Source: Perkinsus olseni (taxonomy: Eukaryota > Perkinsozoa > Perkinsida). From it: a stretch of 64,000 nucleotides of DNA. The notes beneath the pieces were generated by a model. That model searched no databases, had not been told where the DNA came from, and saw only the letters and a list, made by a program, of their open reading frames with translations. Of this stretch, positions 32,301 through 44,504 are shown piece by piece. Position numbers and translations under genes: made by a program. The DNA is taken from NCBI GenBank assembly GCA_013115125.1, contig JABANN010000076.1:16307-80306 (forward strand), read 5' to 3'. Position 1 is the first letter of the stretch. Each line of letters opens with the position of its first letter.

Positions 32301-35300
32301 GTATCATCTCCATTACCATTGGTATTCCTCTTTTTCTCTTCTGCAGTCAATACGTTCTTCCCTGTCCTCTCAGCCTCAGCCACAGCATCATCCATGGCCT
32401 TGAACAATACATTCTCATCGACGAAGTTGATCAATGCCGTGCCTGAGGAGTTCGCCAGCTCGCTCGAGGGCCGCTCCCCTCTCGATAACATGAGCTACAA
32501 CCGTCACCACAACAATCCAAGTCACGCGTTCCGTTCCCTCTTAGTGATGATTACCAAACGAGGGACCATAATGCGGCTCTAAGGTTCCTCTCTGCACTGA
32601 CTACCTCCCCACGGGACTTTAACCCCGTCGATGTCGATGTCAAATCTCTCAGGATAGTACTGCTTCACAGGTGATGATGGAGAAGTGAAAAGAGGGGCGA
32701 AGACTCTGGGCAGAAGCTTCCGACCGGAGGAGGCCGGCAGGACCTGATCGTAGTCACAGACCGTTGATGCAACTCAGCGTCTTCTCTATATCTTCATGCG
32801 GAGAAAGCTCCCCGCGAGGCCGAACTTTGTCGCGCACAAATCCATCCTCAAAGGAAGCGCTTCGAAACTTGATACCACTCTTCGCCCCGCTCCTAGCGTC
32901 TCATCACGCCAGATCCGTCAGGGAAAATAAAGAACAGCTTTCCCACGGCTTCTTACACTCATGAGCTGCTGGAACGGCGTGACCGGTCCTCCACCATCGA
33001 ATTTGATCTGCGACCCGGCCTCAGCGAAATCGTCAAAGTCGTTGACCATGGTCGACACAAAGGGTGCGTAGTGGTGATGATAATACCAGTGCCATGAAGG
33101 AGGCCCTCGGTAGTAATAAGAGTAACTATACACGATACACTGCCGATGTTGTCAGCTAGAGACCAGCGTCCAGCTCCGGAGAGGCAGTACTTACGACCAC
33201 TGTAGCCCTTCCATGTAGTCCCTGACGAGCTGGCCCCTCTCCTCTTTGGTATTACATTCCGCCTTCACCTTGTAGTACTGCAATCTCGCCTCTTCCGGTG
33301 ACTCTGAAGTATAGGCTTATAACGAGACTATGGATGATAGTGAACCTACTAGGGTATCCCAAGCCAGTCTTCACTTGGTACTCGTAGCTTATACGCGAGC
33401 CACCACGACCATTACCGCCACACCGGCGTCGGCCTGATTTCGGGAAAGTGCGGTACGATAGCATTATGGACTGCTTACGGCCGATCTGCCAATGACTTTT
33501 GGAGACCTCATCTGCGAGGAACTTCTCTTCACTCGTGCTATACACAGTAAGGTACTTGAGGAAGTTGGCCCAGTTAATGCCACCGCCATGCTCGACCAAC
33601 CACGGGTCATCGCTGGACTCCTCCTTCTTACGATACCTGCCATCGCACAGGAAAAATTGTGCGTCATCGCCTTCGTACGCCCGAGAAGATCACCGCCACC
33701 GTCACCGATCGTACCGACAACTATAAGATAGGTTGTATATTAAACACAAGTTTTTACTTTACCCCAATATTACGTACCCATAATGAGCCAATAGCGGGTA
33801 TATCTAGTCGGTGCCAATCACGTATCATCACAGTCCGTCACGAAGGAGATCCAATATGCAATAATGAGGCCGCTATGCCACGTGGATTCCACTGCAATTC
33901 TTCGACCGTCGTTGTCGCCCCGCCGCGTGGCATAGTGATATCACTTTTGCTCTTCTGTATTTCTCCGCTGTTACAGACTGTATGAGCACATGATTCACTA
34001 CTAAAACATACTACCCCTACCACCACTCCATCGCCTATCATCCACTCATTGATCGAGATACACACGGCCCGTACACTTACGTCTTGTAGGCTGTGAAGAG
34101 CCGTTCCAGACCGCCGTCCCCTACACCAGTGTAAGGCAGGTGTGGGAGGAAGTCGTTGCCGACCAACATGCAGAAAAGGACGAAATCGTCGATCACCCGT
34201 TCCAGGTCATCTTCTCCGAATTCGAGAGCAAGGTATTCCCTGAGGACCTGGAGCGCAATGACGAGAAGGATGCCGGTCCTGGTACAGCGCAGACGCGGAA
34301 CAAGCGGGTGACGACCGAGGGGAGGTAAGGTGAATCCGGCAAGGATGAGCAGCTTACGTGGATATGGAGTAGCTGCAGCCTATCAGGTCGCACCAACGAC
34401 CGGGCGTCTGTCTTCTCAGGGCCGAAGATAACCTCTTCCCGTAGCAATGCCACCTACGGTCACCCAAACACTACCAGAGGCAACACCATCGGAGTGCTCA
34501 CATAGGGTTCATGAGTAGCAAGAGTAAGCATGATAAGATCAGCATCCAGGCCGTATCTTGAGAGGATATACTCGAGGCCACGCGGAAGGCTCATTACACG
34601 CAATGCCGAGTATTCGGGTCGTAGTCGGGCTGAGACTTCGTCGTCCTAATGTAGTCCATTATCTTATGTTCTCCTTCCCCAGGAACCTTGAAGATCGCGC
34701 ACAGCGAAGGATATCCTCACTCAGACGACTTTTTTCTTTCTACATCAGGGCCAGAGACGACCACATCAACACCCTGCCACAGGGGATTCTCGTTAATCAT
34801 CTTCTGAGTGAAGAATCTGAACCACTGACCGTCCTCTCTCGAACCCGAGAAGGCAAACCTACCTGAGCTGTTGCGTCAGCCTCTCCATGAAAGCCGTGCC
34901 GGGAGTGATTGAATTACTATCAAAGAACGTATCTGGCACCTCTAGTTAGGGCGTCGCGGTGACAGAGCGACACCATTTACAGGGCAACGAGAAACCAATG
35001 GAGCACTCGTTTAGCTCTAACTCTCACAAATGATAAGAACATGAGCGATGAATATACATCCACGTTCGGGTCTCTGAGCAGGGCGAGGAGGTGGTTTCTC
35101 GACTTGAAGTAATACGGCATGATGGTTCAACGGCAATGTAGAATCATTCCACTGCGTGTTCCGCGCAGTGGAACACGCAGTGGATTCCGCACTGTGCGTT
35201 CGGGTTCGGGTTCGGGTTCGTTCGGGTTCGGGTTCGGATTCCGCACTGTGTGGCAATCCGCCTTCCACGGTTACTAATCATTTTCCATTTCGTTCTCATC

Positions 35301-35921
35301 GTTGCAAGCTCTTGCTTTCTGCCCGGTCGATAGGTTTACGAGATATCAGGCGGAAGAGTACCGCGATTTCCCCAGTACCTATGGACTTGGGGGGATCCCC
35401 GTTTTTAACAGCTCTCTCATTAGCCTCAACCGCGTCCAGTGCAGTACGAAAACGACGCGAACCTACCGAAGGCTCGAATGACCCCTCGAACCCAGCGAGG
35501 GTACTACGTTGCTGATTCATCTTAGCACGTGGTGCAACACCATCAACGGCCATGTAGAGCAATCGTTTGGGTTTGATACGGGAGTAAAGGTCACTAATAT
35601 ACCTAACCCTACTCCTCCCCTTACTGTTAATACCACACCTTCCCCAACTCCTCCCCACATCACACCAGCCTCTACTACTTAAATACATCCATCCATACTT
35701 CATCTTCAGGTTTGGCAACATCTGGTGTATCGCCGTGAGAACAGTGATGTATGATACCGTTCATGTCGAGGTATCTAAGGTTGAAGCATGCTCATCACAG
35801 GTCATAAGATTCAAGTTAGGCAGTACAGACAGTCAAACTCGGGTATTTGTTCTGGTTCGATAACTTCATTGATTAGGGGATACCTCTCGGATAGCCAACG
35901 GTAAAAGCGAGGAACTCCCAT
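29355..35921 (-). CDS. XRN1: XRN1-type 5'-3' exoribonuclease
   Basis: Degrades decapped, 5'-monophosphate mRNA in the cytoplasm. Start at 35921 with [20 protein letters not shown], the invariant XRN opening. Then come [74 protein letters not shown] (nuclease core) and later [15 protein letters not shown], as in the XRN1 PAZ/Tudor and winged-helix parts. [10 protein letters not shown] and [20 protein letters not shown] form SH3-like beta segments specific to cytoplasmic XRN1, not XRN2. The tail is basic and low-complexity ([18 protein letters not shown]) and ends [12 protein letters not shown] at 29355. There are many short introns plus two longer ones, about 33730-34080 and about 34945-35350. 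The longer ones hold repeat structures. This is the largest gene in the window. Confidence 0.92.
35149..35250. repeat. Hairpin plus TTCGGG array in an XRN1 intron
   Basis: CCACTGCGTGTTCC (35149-35162) pairs exactly with GGAACACGCAGTGG (35170-35183) around a 7-base loop. Next come ATTCCGCACTGTG (35184-35196), six or so TTCGGG/TTCG units, and ATTCCGCACTGTG again (35238-35250). It lies in the intron between the exons encoding RRFRTALDA and [10 protein letters not shown]. It may be a small repetitive element or a locally amplified microsatellite. No family was recognised. Confidence 0.7.
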
Positions 35922-36950
35922 TGTACCGCTACAAAAACAACAACAGTATCAAACTGAAATTGGCACCATGCAGACGAAGCACGTGGCGGGTGATGATGGT
36001 ATCTTCAGGCTGACTGAGTCAACTTGACTCTCGCACAGGCAAGAATGGATGATCGCGAGAGATCGATTCCAAGCCGAGGAGCAGTAGTGTTGGTCGGTGG
36101 GATTGCTATGAGCCAGCTAGCGTCACAGCACTCTTTTCTTGAGGGCAATCTCATGGCAAGGTGCCCACCGTTCGAACGTGTAGGCTTCATCCTGCTTTCT
36201 GATTCATTGCTACTTCTGTCAGTGATTCGCATGAAGGACAGCTCCTCTACCTTGACTGTTTGCAGATGTCGACCTAGCCAGCCGAATCGATGATCCCGTC
36301 GGCTTTCAAAACCCGTGGGAGTGCCCCGTTGGATCACCATAACCACTCACGCTCTACAAAGCACCGCAGTCCAGGGCGAGGGAGGTTCATCGGCGAGTCG
36401 CCTCGGCTCGCTGTGTCCTATATCCATGCTTCTTCAACTCGATATCAGCTAGAGTACTGGCAAAATGCCCTAGTGCACTTGCGCATAATGAGCCGCTCCA
36501 CCGGAATTCACCTGACCTCTCTTAACTCGAACAAAACGCTGTAAAATGATGAAACATCGTTTCTAAAATATCCTGGACATGCTGAGAAGCCGCAGCTCGC
36601 TGCTAGGAAAGAGGTATCGCCGTTATCGAGATGGAAGGTCGCACATCACAAGCTTTTTCGCCCTTGACGAGATTTGCAGGATACGGATGGTGCACTCGCG
36701 ATAGGTCCTGAAAATTAAAGGAATGCGCGACAACACGGAGTTGTCATTCACAAGGTCATTGCCCAACTCGGTTAACTCGGGTAAGTTGCATGTTAAGACG
36801 CGAGAGAGCACAATAATTGCAAAGACCTCGCTACTCGGCACGAGTTGAGAATCAAAGTGCGCATGTCGCTCGCCTTGATGATCGATTTGTATGAGGTGAG
36901 CTATACAATGGCCGCAGCACGGTGGTCTCCGTAGTCACAGCCTCTCGAAG
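35922..36950. other. Divergent intergenic region XRN1 / RPS18
   Basis: Upstream regions of two genes pointing apart. Frames 36005-36346 (-), 36024-36293 (+) and 36623-36841 (-) have no recognisable domain. The RPS18 start is preceded by CAG-rich, pyrimidine-bearing sequence, but no clear TATA box was seen. Confidence 0.4.
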
Positions 36951-37653
36951 ATGTCTCTCCCTATTAACCAGGGCGACTTCCAGCATATCCAGCGTATTTG
37001 CAACACCAACGTCGACGGACGTGTCAAGGTTGCTTTCGCTTTGACCGCTATCAAGGTGCTACCGGGACTAGGGATTATCGACCTTCTTTCTATCACCATT
37101 AATACTCTGCATTCTGATCGTCTCTGTGGCATATTCCTCGGCCAGTGGCAGCGTGTGTAGACTTATTGTACGATCGTCTTGCATAGTGGACTGATGCTGC
37201 TATTTCACACCGCCCCTTGTTGTTTCTTGGATCATCTTCACTGTTGCTTCGTAGGGTATCGGCCGTCGTTTCGCCACTCTTATCTGCAAGAAGTGCGAGG
37301 TCGACACCAACAAGCGCGCCGGTGAGCTCACCCAGGAGGAGATCCAGAAGCTCGTCCAGGTAACGACAGGCCGACCCATCCTCGGCGAGTTGCTCTTACC
37401 GTTCCGTTCTCAGGTCATCACTAACCCCCAGCAGTTCCGTATCCCCCAGTGGTTCCTCAACAGACAGCACGACCCTGTCGATGGTACCTACTCTCAGAAG
37501 TACTCCAATCTTTTGGATGCTTCCAAGCGTGAGGATTTGGAGCGTATGAAGAAGATGCGTCTTCACAGAGGTCTCCGTCACTACTGGGGCATCAGAGTCC
37601 GCGGTCAGCACACCAAGACCTCCGGTCGTGGTGGTGTTCATGCCGACGACTAA
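36951..37653 (+). CDS. RPS18: 40S ribosomal protein S18 (uS13)
   Basis: A small-subunit head protein contacting 5S/25S bridges. Three exons of 105, 105 and 240 nt, 36951-37055, 37255-37359 and 37414-37653, all join in phase 0 to give 149 residues, close to the usual 152. Sequence marks are [60 protein letters not shown]; and the near-invariant C-terminus [19 protein letters not shown]. Codon use is strongly biased (AAG, CGT, GTC, ATC, CTC), as expected of a highly expressed gene. Intron 1 (199 nt) is long for this genome. Confidence 0.98.
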
Positions 37654-37843
37654 GCAGCAGCGTCTCCTAATAACGGCGGTTATTACACTAATGATTGCTG
37701 CTTTTGGTTGAGAGGTCTACTCTTCGAAGGCTTTGTACTCCGCTGGCACTTCACCATCTTGCGTTAATAGTAGTTACCATGATCATCGTCATTCGCGGTG
37801 GTATCTTTCTTCGTACTGAGTGACTCACAGTGTATCATGTCCA

Positions 37844-39901
37844 ATGCCTGCACTAAGAGGATGGCATAATAAGAGGCGGTCTAGGAAGAGCTCGACATCT
37901 GGGTGTGGGGCGCGTGAGGTGATTCTGGAACACTGTTTTGGGAAGTGGCAGCCGTTCTCTTACAGGGATGCTCGCCGCGGGTCTTCGCCTCCGCTATCCT
38001 GCTTTTAATGACGCTCTATTCGTTGACGAAAATGGGTGAATTTACCACACCCCATCATTATGGAGCATCCAAAGCAGCGGACCCAGCGGCAGCGTCTAGC
38101 CCTCAAACGACAGGTCGTAGCGGTCCGGCTTCCTCCTCTCCGTTGCCCTCGGAGTTGGAGTCCATTCGTACCATATCGTCTGGAGAGATAACGCGTCTAA
38201 TACAACGAGTAAAGGCTGGTGCTGGGCGTGCCAATATCCGTGTGATTGATCTTCCGGCGGAGTTTGATCCCGAGAGGCTGGTCCAGAAGTACCAGGAGTG
38301 CTCGGAGTGGCAATGGAGCAATGAATATAGAGTACCTGGCAGAGGTACCCTGCTGCGGGGTGGTTTTACCCTTCTCAGTTCCCGAGAGACATTCGACGTA
38401 GAGTGAGGAACTCTGTGGACGCTGACTGGTGTCTGGTACCGTTCATGGCCAAGTGCTGGTTCAACAAAGTCGCCAAATACCGAGTGGAGGAGATGGCGAA
38501 AGCTGCATCTAAGGTGCTGCTGGGGACAGTGAGGTCCTCTAGCACGGACAAGCGGCCATCTCAGGCACATCCAGTCTAGTCAGGTTGTACGGTTCATCCG
38601 AGACGACCCCGAGCTTCACGAGGCTTGTCCGCCTAGGAAACAGGTATTCTCATAGATTGTCACCTCCAATTCTAGCGAGTGCAACAGGTGTGGATCTTCG
38701 CGTCGGGAGTAGGCCCCACCATGCTGGGTCCCAACTGGAGTGGTATCATCTCCGGTGATGAAACGGTTCTTCTCCTCGCTGAAGGTCAGACGACGTCCTT
38801 GACGTCTTGGCTCGGTTTAGCGAGGTCTCAGGCGATCAGCTCGGCGGGTTTTACAACGGCAGCAAAGACATCATAATCCCTGCAACGCCAAAGATAAGGA
38901 CGCCATACAACGGCGAGCGAAGGAACCTATTGGCCCTCTTCCGTGGCTCGAGCGACTTACAACTCCGCGATGCTGATGGGCGTGAGGTCCGCCGCCAGAA
39001 TGTTCTGAGACAGGCCCTGCTCGAGAATCTCAGCGGAGCGTAGGTCATTATTATCGAACAAGCTGTGGAGGCAGAGCCTTCAACAAGAGACGCGCTCCAA
39101 TGCATGCTCCTTTACGAGAGACCCTTACCTCGTGCGGGTAGCGTGCTGTCAACTTTTGTGTAGCACAGAGTGATTTATGGCGGCCTGCTGATATGCAGAA
39201 ACTGCCTTTGTAGCCGCCGACTTCTTCCCTGATGGGCACACTTGTGGACGATGGGGGATGCTTTGTGGCTCAGGGCAACCGACGTGGTGGTCGGCGCCTT
39301 TTCCCCGTCCTACGATGCCGAGATGAAAGACTCGATATTCTGTTTCATACCTCGCGGCAATACCCCATGGACGAGACGAATCTTCGACGCCATTGTCTCC
39401 GGCTGCATCCCCGTGGTGAGTCCCCATCGCTGGCATAAGTACAACCTCCGCTGTGCGTAGCAGGTTCTCTCTAACGCCATAGTTTTCCCGTTCGAGTCCT
39501 TACTGGATTGGTCGTTATTTACCATCAAACTACCGGAAAGCTACGTCATCACCAAACCGAAGGAAATCATCGACCTACTGCGCCGCATAGCGCGAGATCC
39601 TCGTCTCCTTTCCCCGCTACAGGACAACCTTCGCGCCGTGTCGCCAATGCTGACGGGACAAAATGGGGAAGAGGGCGCCCTCACTCCGCTAGAAGGCGTG
39701 CTCTATGCTCTCACGGAAACGGGAAGAGCGTTGTCGAGTGAGGAGGAAAGATCGATGAATACGGCTACGACTTTCTGGTCACCCCTCACTGGCACCTGGG
39801 TAGAGCGAGGCAACGCTGGGAGGCAGGTCGGGCCGAGTTTCCACGCTGGGGCTGTACCCCATCCACAGGCTTCCATGTTGTGGTCGGATGATGCTTCTTG
39901 A
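37844..39901 (+). CDS. Exostosin-family (GT47) glycosyltransferase, type II membrane
   Basis: Exon 1 (MPALRGWHNKRRSRKSS) joins in phase 0 via a 42-nt intron to SPRVFASAILLLMTLYSLTK. This gives a short basic cytosolic tail and one membrane anchor, the Golgi type II layout. The stem is Ser/Pro/Ala-rich. The catalytic part has YNGSKDIIIPATPKI, RRNLLALFRGSSDLQL, then FCFIPRGNTPWTRRIFDAI followed by VSGCIPVV, the exostosin signature, and LVFPFESLLDWSLFTIKLPE, as in EXT-like proteins. A C-terminal region ends ASMLWSDDAS. About five introns. It probably adds sugars in the Golgi to surface glycans. Donor and acceptor cannot be told from sequence. Confidence 0.82.
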
Positions 39902-40298
39902 TGCAGCCTCGCGAGAGTTGAGTTGAATTAGTCACACCAGACGATGATCAATGAAAGCGCCCCGAGACTCGGCTGTACTCCATTACTCAACACCCCACAG
40001 GTCAACAAAAGTATGGTAAATGTCGACGGGCCACGAGGGTCCGGTGTACAAGATGAACAGTGAATGCTATAAGGCTCTGTTATTGATACAGGAATTGGTA
40101 CACTTATTTGGAATGCTACTTTTTACCACTGACAATTGTGGCGATAGTGGTGGCAAACGCCGTGTCTTTTGAGGGTACGGTATCTGAATGTCGCGCCTTC
40201 AGCAATAGATCACACGACGCCGCAACGCACTCGCTGCCGTTCGCATGCCAAAGGGCTCACCGATGAGATCCGCTCCCGCCTATCTTTTGGGCTCCACT
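39902..40298. other. Convergent 3' intergenic region
   Basis: About 400 bp between the stop codons of the glycosyltransferase (+) and the PHD gene (-). Nothing coding or repetitive was seen. Confidence 0.5.
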
Positions 40299-41783
40299 TT
40301 AGTAGGCATCTTTTTCCACGTACGGTTTAGTAGGCAAACTCAACTTGGCTGCCATGATACTTTGGCGAGGCGGTCGTTCGTCATCACCCCCTTCGGAAGG
40401 CGTATAAAACTCAGGACAACTCAGCAACTGTAGCGCTTTGTCGCAATCATACCTGTCGGCACGTGGAGCGGATGCCAACACTAGCCGACTCACTTCGCTA
40501 AGTGCAGAACTCCCAGTGCCATATCAGCCGAGAACGGTGCACGATACTCCACCGAAACTTCACCGCGGGGGCTACGAAGGCGACTGAAAAGAACGGCATC
40601 AAAACGGCGGTAATGCGCCTGCTTGTGTCACCTCGAACGTCTTGAGCCACCATTGATGTCGTCCATGAGCCGTGGCGGCCCGGCACTCCCCTCGGTGTGG
40701 ACAATTGCCTGCGCAGGCCAGTCGCTCTCGGCTGCCTCTAGAAACTCATCGATGTCATCTGTTGTGAGTCCGTTAGCCTCGGCCAACTTCGGATTCCAAA
40801 CCTGATCCCTCGGGTTGACGAAGGAAAAGAGGCCAACACGTGCGTCCTTACACATTTCGGCCGCGCTGCTGGATGGCCACGCTTCCATCCACCGGTGGGT
40901 TGACACCAGAGCTTGGGGATATTAGGCGCTTGGTAGTCAGGACCCACAGGGACACTCTTGTTGCCTGTGGTGGCCAGCCTATACGCTTCCTGCCTCCGCT
41001 TCCGACACCGGCCACACGAATAGGAAACACCTGGGCATAAGACACGATGAAGAATTTGAGAACCGATGGGATTGCAGCGTGACCTCGTATCCCGAGCGCC
41101 TCTCGTGTCTCCAGGCCATTCGGTCTGAGGTCTCCACATTCGACATGGTAAACCCGATCGCAAGTGGGGCACCGAGCTCCCGGGGCGAGCTCCTCTCTCT
41201 GCTCACGCGTCTCTCCATCAGAAGAGGTCGGGCCTGAAGTGGCGAGAGGGGATCCAGACGGCGCGTACCAGCAGCGAAGGTGAACTGAGAGAACGGAGCT
41301 CAGGTTAGCCCGCGAACTCACATCCCGCTGCGGTTCTAACCGCGCCTGGTGTTATGCAACCGTTCGACACAGGGTCATCGGACAAGTTGTTCCTCTCGCT
41401 CCGCCTCCGCTTTCTTTCCCCGGTGACGGCCAGGGTTCGACGCCGCTGAAAGTGGATGTTGGTTCTCATGGGACCGACACCGCGTCACAGCCGGGTGTCC
41501 CCGGTTGCCCCTATTCTCGCCCATTCTCGCCGTGCAGGCGAAGAATGCCACTCAATCAACGATAGCTCAGCCTCGATAAGCTACTTACTCTCATGGGTGC
41601 TACTTCGCCACCGCACAGCGCGCACGGAGAGTGGGGCTCGGACTTAGCCGAAAGAGGGCTAGATAGCGGGAGAGGCGGCCCAGAGTATACAGATCCTCTC
41701 AGAGTTTCAGACGGTGTCGTCGGGCTCGATGCACTAGCTTGCCCGATGCTCTCGTCACCAACCTTCGACGACCCCGATGCCAT
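40299..41783 (-). CDS. PHD-finger protein with ELM2-like C-terminus
   Basis: Start MASGSSKVGDESIGQASASS at 41783. A PHD-type zinc finger is split over exons: CALCGGEV, then RCPTCDRVYHVEC, then YSCGRCRKRR, giving the C4-H-C3 order. A linker (PVGPDYQAPNIPKLW; PRDQVWNPKLAEANGLTTDD; DIDEFLEAAESDWPAQAI) leads to RSPRGEVSVEYRAPFSADM, then ALGVLHLAKYDCDKALQLL after an in-phase intron. The protein ends YVEKDAY-stop at 40299. The D-M-AL-L-YD--KAL--L pattern resembles the end of an ELM2 domain, found in chromatin co-repressors. That part is a resemblance only. PHD fingers read histone tails, so a nuclear chromatin role is likely. Exon borders around the finger are approximate, and upstream exons before 41783 cannot be excluded. 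Confidence 0.65.
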
Positions 41784-42942
41784 TTGTGTGGAAACCTGAA
41801 TCGGAGACGTGGAAAACTCGCCCAGGAACGCCACCCCGTCTCAGCCGTCGTTTGCGCTAAAGGCGCACACGAAGAGGATTAGGGCGACTACGGCGTGACC
41901 GGGTGAAGTCAGCCTCCAGACAGTCTTATGAGCCATTCTCAGGCTCGTGGAGAGGAGGTGCGGGGGCAGTATCGAGTTCAATCAAGAGAACTGCCGCCCT
42001 TCGGCGACCATCCTCGGAAATGTACGCGCACGAGGAAAGGTGTTTTTACTCGCACTTGGGAAAGGGCGGATAGAGGGGGTCTTCGCGCCTTGAAGAAGTG
42101 ACCGAGCAGCGGTGGAGCGGCACCTCGAAAGTCCTTACTGGTAGCGGAGAACAGAGCAATGCCCGGGCCTAATCCAAGCTGTACTAGTACGACAATACCT
42201 GTTCGGCACGCGCGTCACACACTGTGCACGCGTGTGACAACCGAAGGTGGCGAGCACGAGTAGGAGCTCCACAGCGGTTTGACCAGTCCGCGATTCGTAG
42301 TAACGAACCATTTCGAGGCACGATAGACGGAGAGGTTGTGCACGGATGAGTGGCGGGAACCTTCAGCATCACAGAGCAGCCCTGGACGAGGGTGCCGTGA
42401 ATCGATCAGCTGTCCCCCAAGGGAATAGCGCGCAACTTGCGCAAACCAGGGAAATCGAGTGCGACTGCTCTCGTGTCACAGCCTGTAGGGTCTCCGTCAG
42501 CAGACCCTCGCCTTCTGAGGGCAGTTATAATGTAAGGTCGGCAATAAGTAAGGTTCCACTCGGTCCCAATCGGCTCAAGTGGCTCCAAACTTGTCCTCCT
42601 GGATCCAAGAGACAGTTGCCAGAGATGTGTAAAAGCGGCGTCACCCGGGCGCGTCATACTCGAGTTGTCTGAAGCAAAGCTCATTCTCTCGCCGGCGTCC
42701 TGTCGTGCACAGCGGTCGAACATTCGCTGTATCCCTCTGGGTATACTCCGTCGAACAGAGTCAGGTTCGGCCCCTCTGATGGAGCGGATCGGGCTGGTGG
42801 AAGGCGTACCTCGCTATTGATTCACTTGGTTCTTGTGTTCATTCACATACTCGGATCGCAAGAACCCAACAACACCGATGATAACACGGATAAAACTCAG
42901 AAGAGATGATGCGCAATATCAAACGGAGTGCTCGACAACTGT
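41784..42942. other. Intergenic, no gene identified
   Basis: Possible promoter of the PHD gene and 3' region of glyoxalase I. The largest frame, 42406-42723 (-), has coding-like stretches (DAAFTHLWQLSLGSRR) but no known domain. Short inverted GTCACAC/GTGTGAC words occur near 42210-42240. Confidence 0.35.
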
Positions 42943-44504
42943 TCACTCGAGACCTTCTGCGACACCCTTGAAAGACAGGCCACGCTGGATCAGCTCCACC
43001 CAGTATCCGTCGGGGTCCAGCACGAAGGCAATGTTGCGCATCGCACCCTCGTTGGGCTTCTTGTGGAAAGGGACGCCCTGTAAGACATGCACAAAACTCA
43101 CACACTGCCCAGACAATGCACGCACAGAAGGTGACAGAGCCTGTCGGTGGCGGATTAGCCGCGCGGGTCGCTCGACGCGTGAGAGATGGAATACTCACCT
43201 GTGTCTCGAGATCAGCGCAGAACTTGTCTAGGTCATCAACTAGGAACGCAGTGTGGCCGAATCCCTTTGGAGCTGTGTTGCCGTTGTGATACCTAATGGG
43301 TATGCTGGTCAGACTAAGGCGGCCGCCTTGGCCATTCAATAGGTAACCTACTTGCCACCACTCGGCGGGTCCTGGTTGTGAGTAAGCTCGATAACGGGTT
43401 GCCACAAGCTGTTGACGAAATCCTTAGACTCCGCAGATTCCGGCGGAGGAGCCCGAGCCTTCTGCTCTGGGGTCAAGGTGGCCAGGAAGTAGAGGGAGAA
43501 GTCACCATGATCCGAGCACCTGAGAGAAATACCTTAACACGCAGGCATTTCGAGCCGGAACTCACCTGACGATCTGCATACCCAGCTGATCGACATAGAA
43601 CTTGAGACTTTTCTCAGCATCCACAACACGCAACATGGTCTGGGCCAAGCTAGTCCCATGAAGCGCCGCTCCGCCCTTAGTGCGGGCAAGGACCTCGATC
43701 CAGTATCTGGCGAGGAATATCATCAGAACAATGGTGAGCTGATAATCTTTCGCATACCCGTCAGGATCAGTTGCGAAGGCCACGTCGTGCATCCTTCCCT
43801 GCGACGGAAGCTTCCTGAAGTGAACGCCCTCCTTCTGCAGCGCCTCGCAAGACGCCTCCAGATCATCACCTACACCGCGATAGCATCACAGCCAGTAGCG
43901 CAGGAGTAACACTGGACATCCCATACGACCAAGTCACGTGGTCGACTCACTTTCGATATGGAAGGCGATGTGGCCGAATCCTCGGTGGGGCTCCTCGTTG
44001 CCATTATTTGCCTTCCAATCCGCCGGATCATCCCAGCTGTGAGTCAGCTCCAAATAATTATCTGAAAACCGCTTTGGTAAAACGATCTCAGTCAACCGCA
44101 GCTGACAGCCCTAATAAGACGTAGATCCACCCGAGGCCCGTCAGGGCCGCGCTACCGGGCATCGTCCATATGTATTTCTCGCTCTCTAGAGTGCCCACTG
44201 TGGTCGGTAACTTGCTAATAGTCTCTGGTCTCGGCGTCTCAAGGAAGTAGAGAGAGAACTTCCACTGGGGAAAGTCGTACCTTCAAGAGAGTGGTGAGGC
44301 TAGACGATACCACGACGGTTGTTGTCACTTGTGAATCAGCTTCATTCCGAAGTGTTTACTGTAGAAGTCCACGGTTGCCTTAGGGTCCTTGACTCTAAGC
44401 ATGGTGTGTTGGAACTGGCTGTGCAGCTTCTGGCACATGCTCTCTGCCGTAGGGCCGACCCTCCCGGCTCTGGACTCTATCACACGGGACCAACTAAATG
44501 CCAT
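42943..44504 (-). CDS. Two-domain glyoxalase I (lactoylglutathione lyase)
   Basis: Isomerises the methylglyoxal-glutathione hemithioacetal to S-lactoylglutathione. Two tandem GLO1 domains lie in one chain. Domain 1 has [51 protein letters not shown] and [12 protein letters not shown] spliced to YWIEVLART. Domain 2 has [71 protein letters not shown] and [20 protein letters not shown]. Each domain keeps the metal-ligand positions (Gln, Glu, His, Glu). The double-domain monomer is known from yeast and Plasmodium. The start at 44504 ([14 protein letters not shown]) adds a basic N-terminal extension; an internal Met at 44438 is the alternative. Seven or so short introns. Confidence 0.93.

Noticed and set aside
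35197-35237. TTCGGG repeats as an interstitial telomere
   Set aside because: Telomere units in alveolates are of TTTAGGG type; TTCGGG differs and the array is short and bracketed by 13-mers.
36910-36950. TCCGTAGTCACAG before the RPS18 start, partly like a relict dinoflagellate/perkinsid spliced leader (CCGTAGCCATNTTGGCTCAAG)
   Set aside because: Only the first few bases agree and the remainder of the leader does not align. RPS18 also has introns, so it is not a reverse-transcribed copy.
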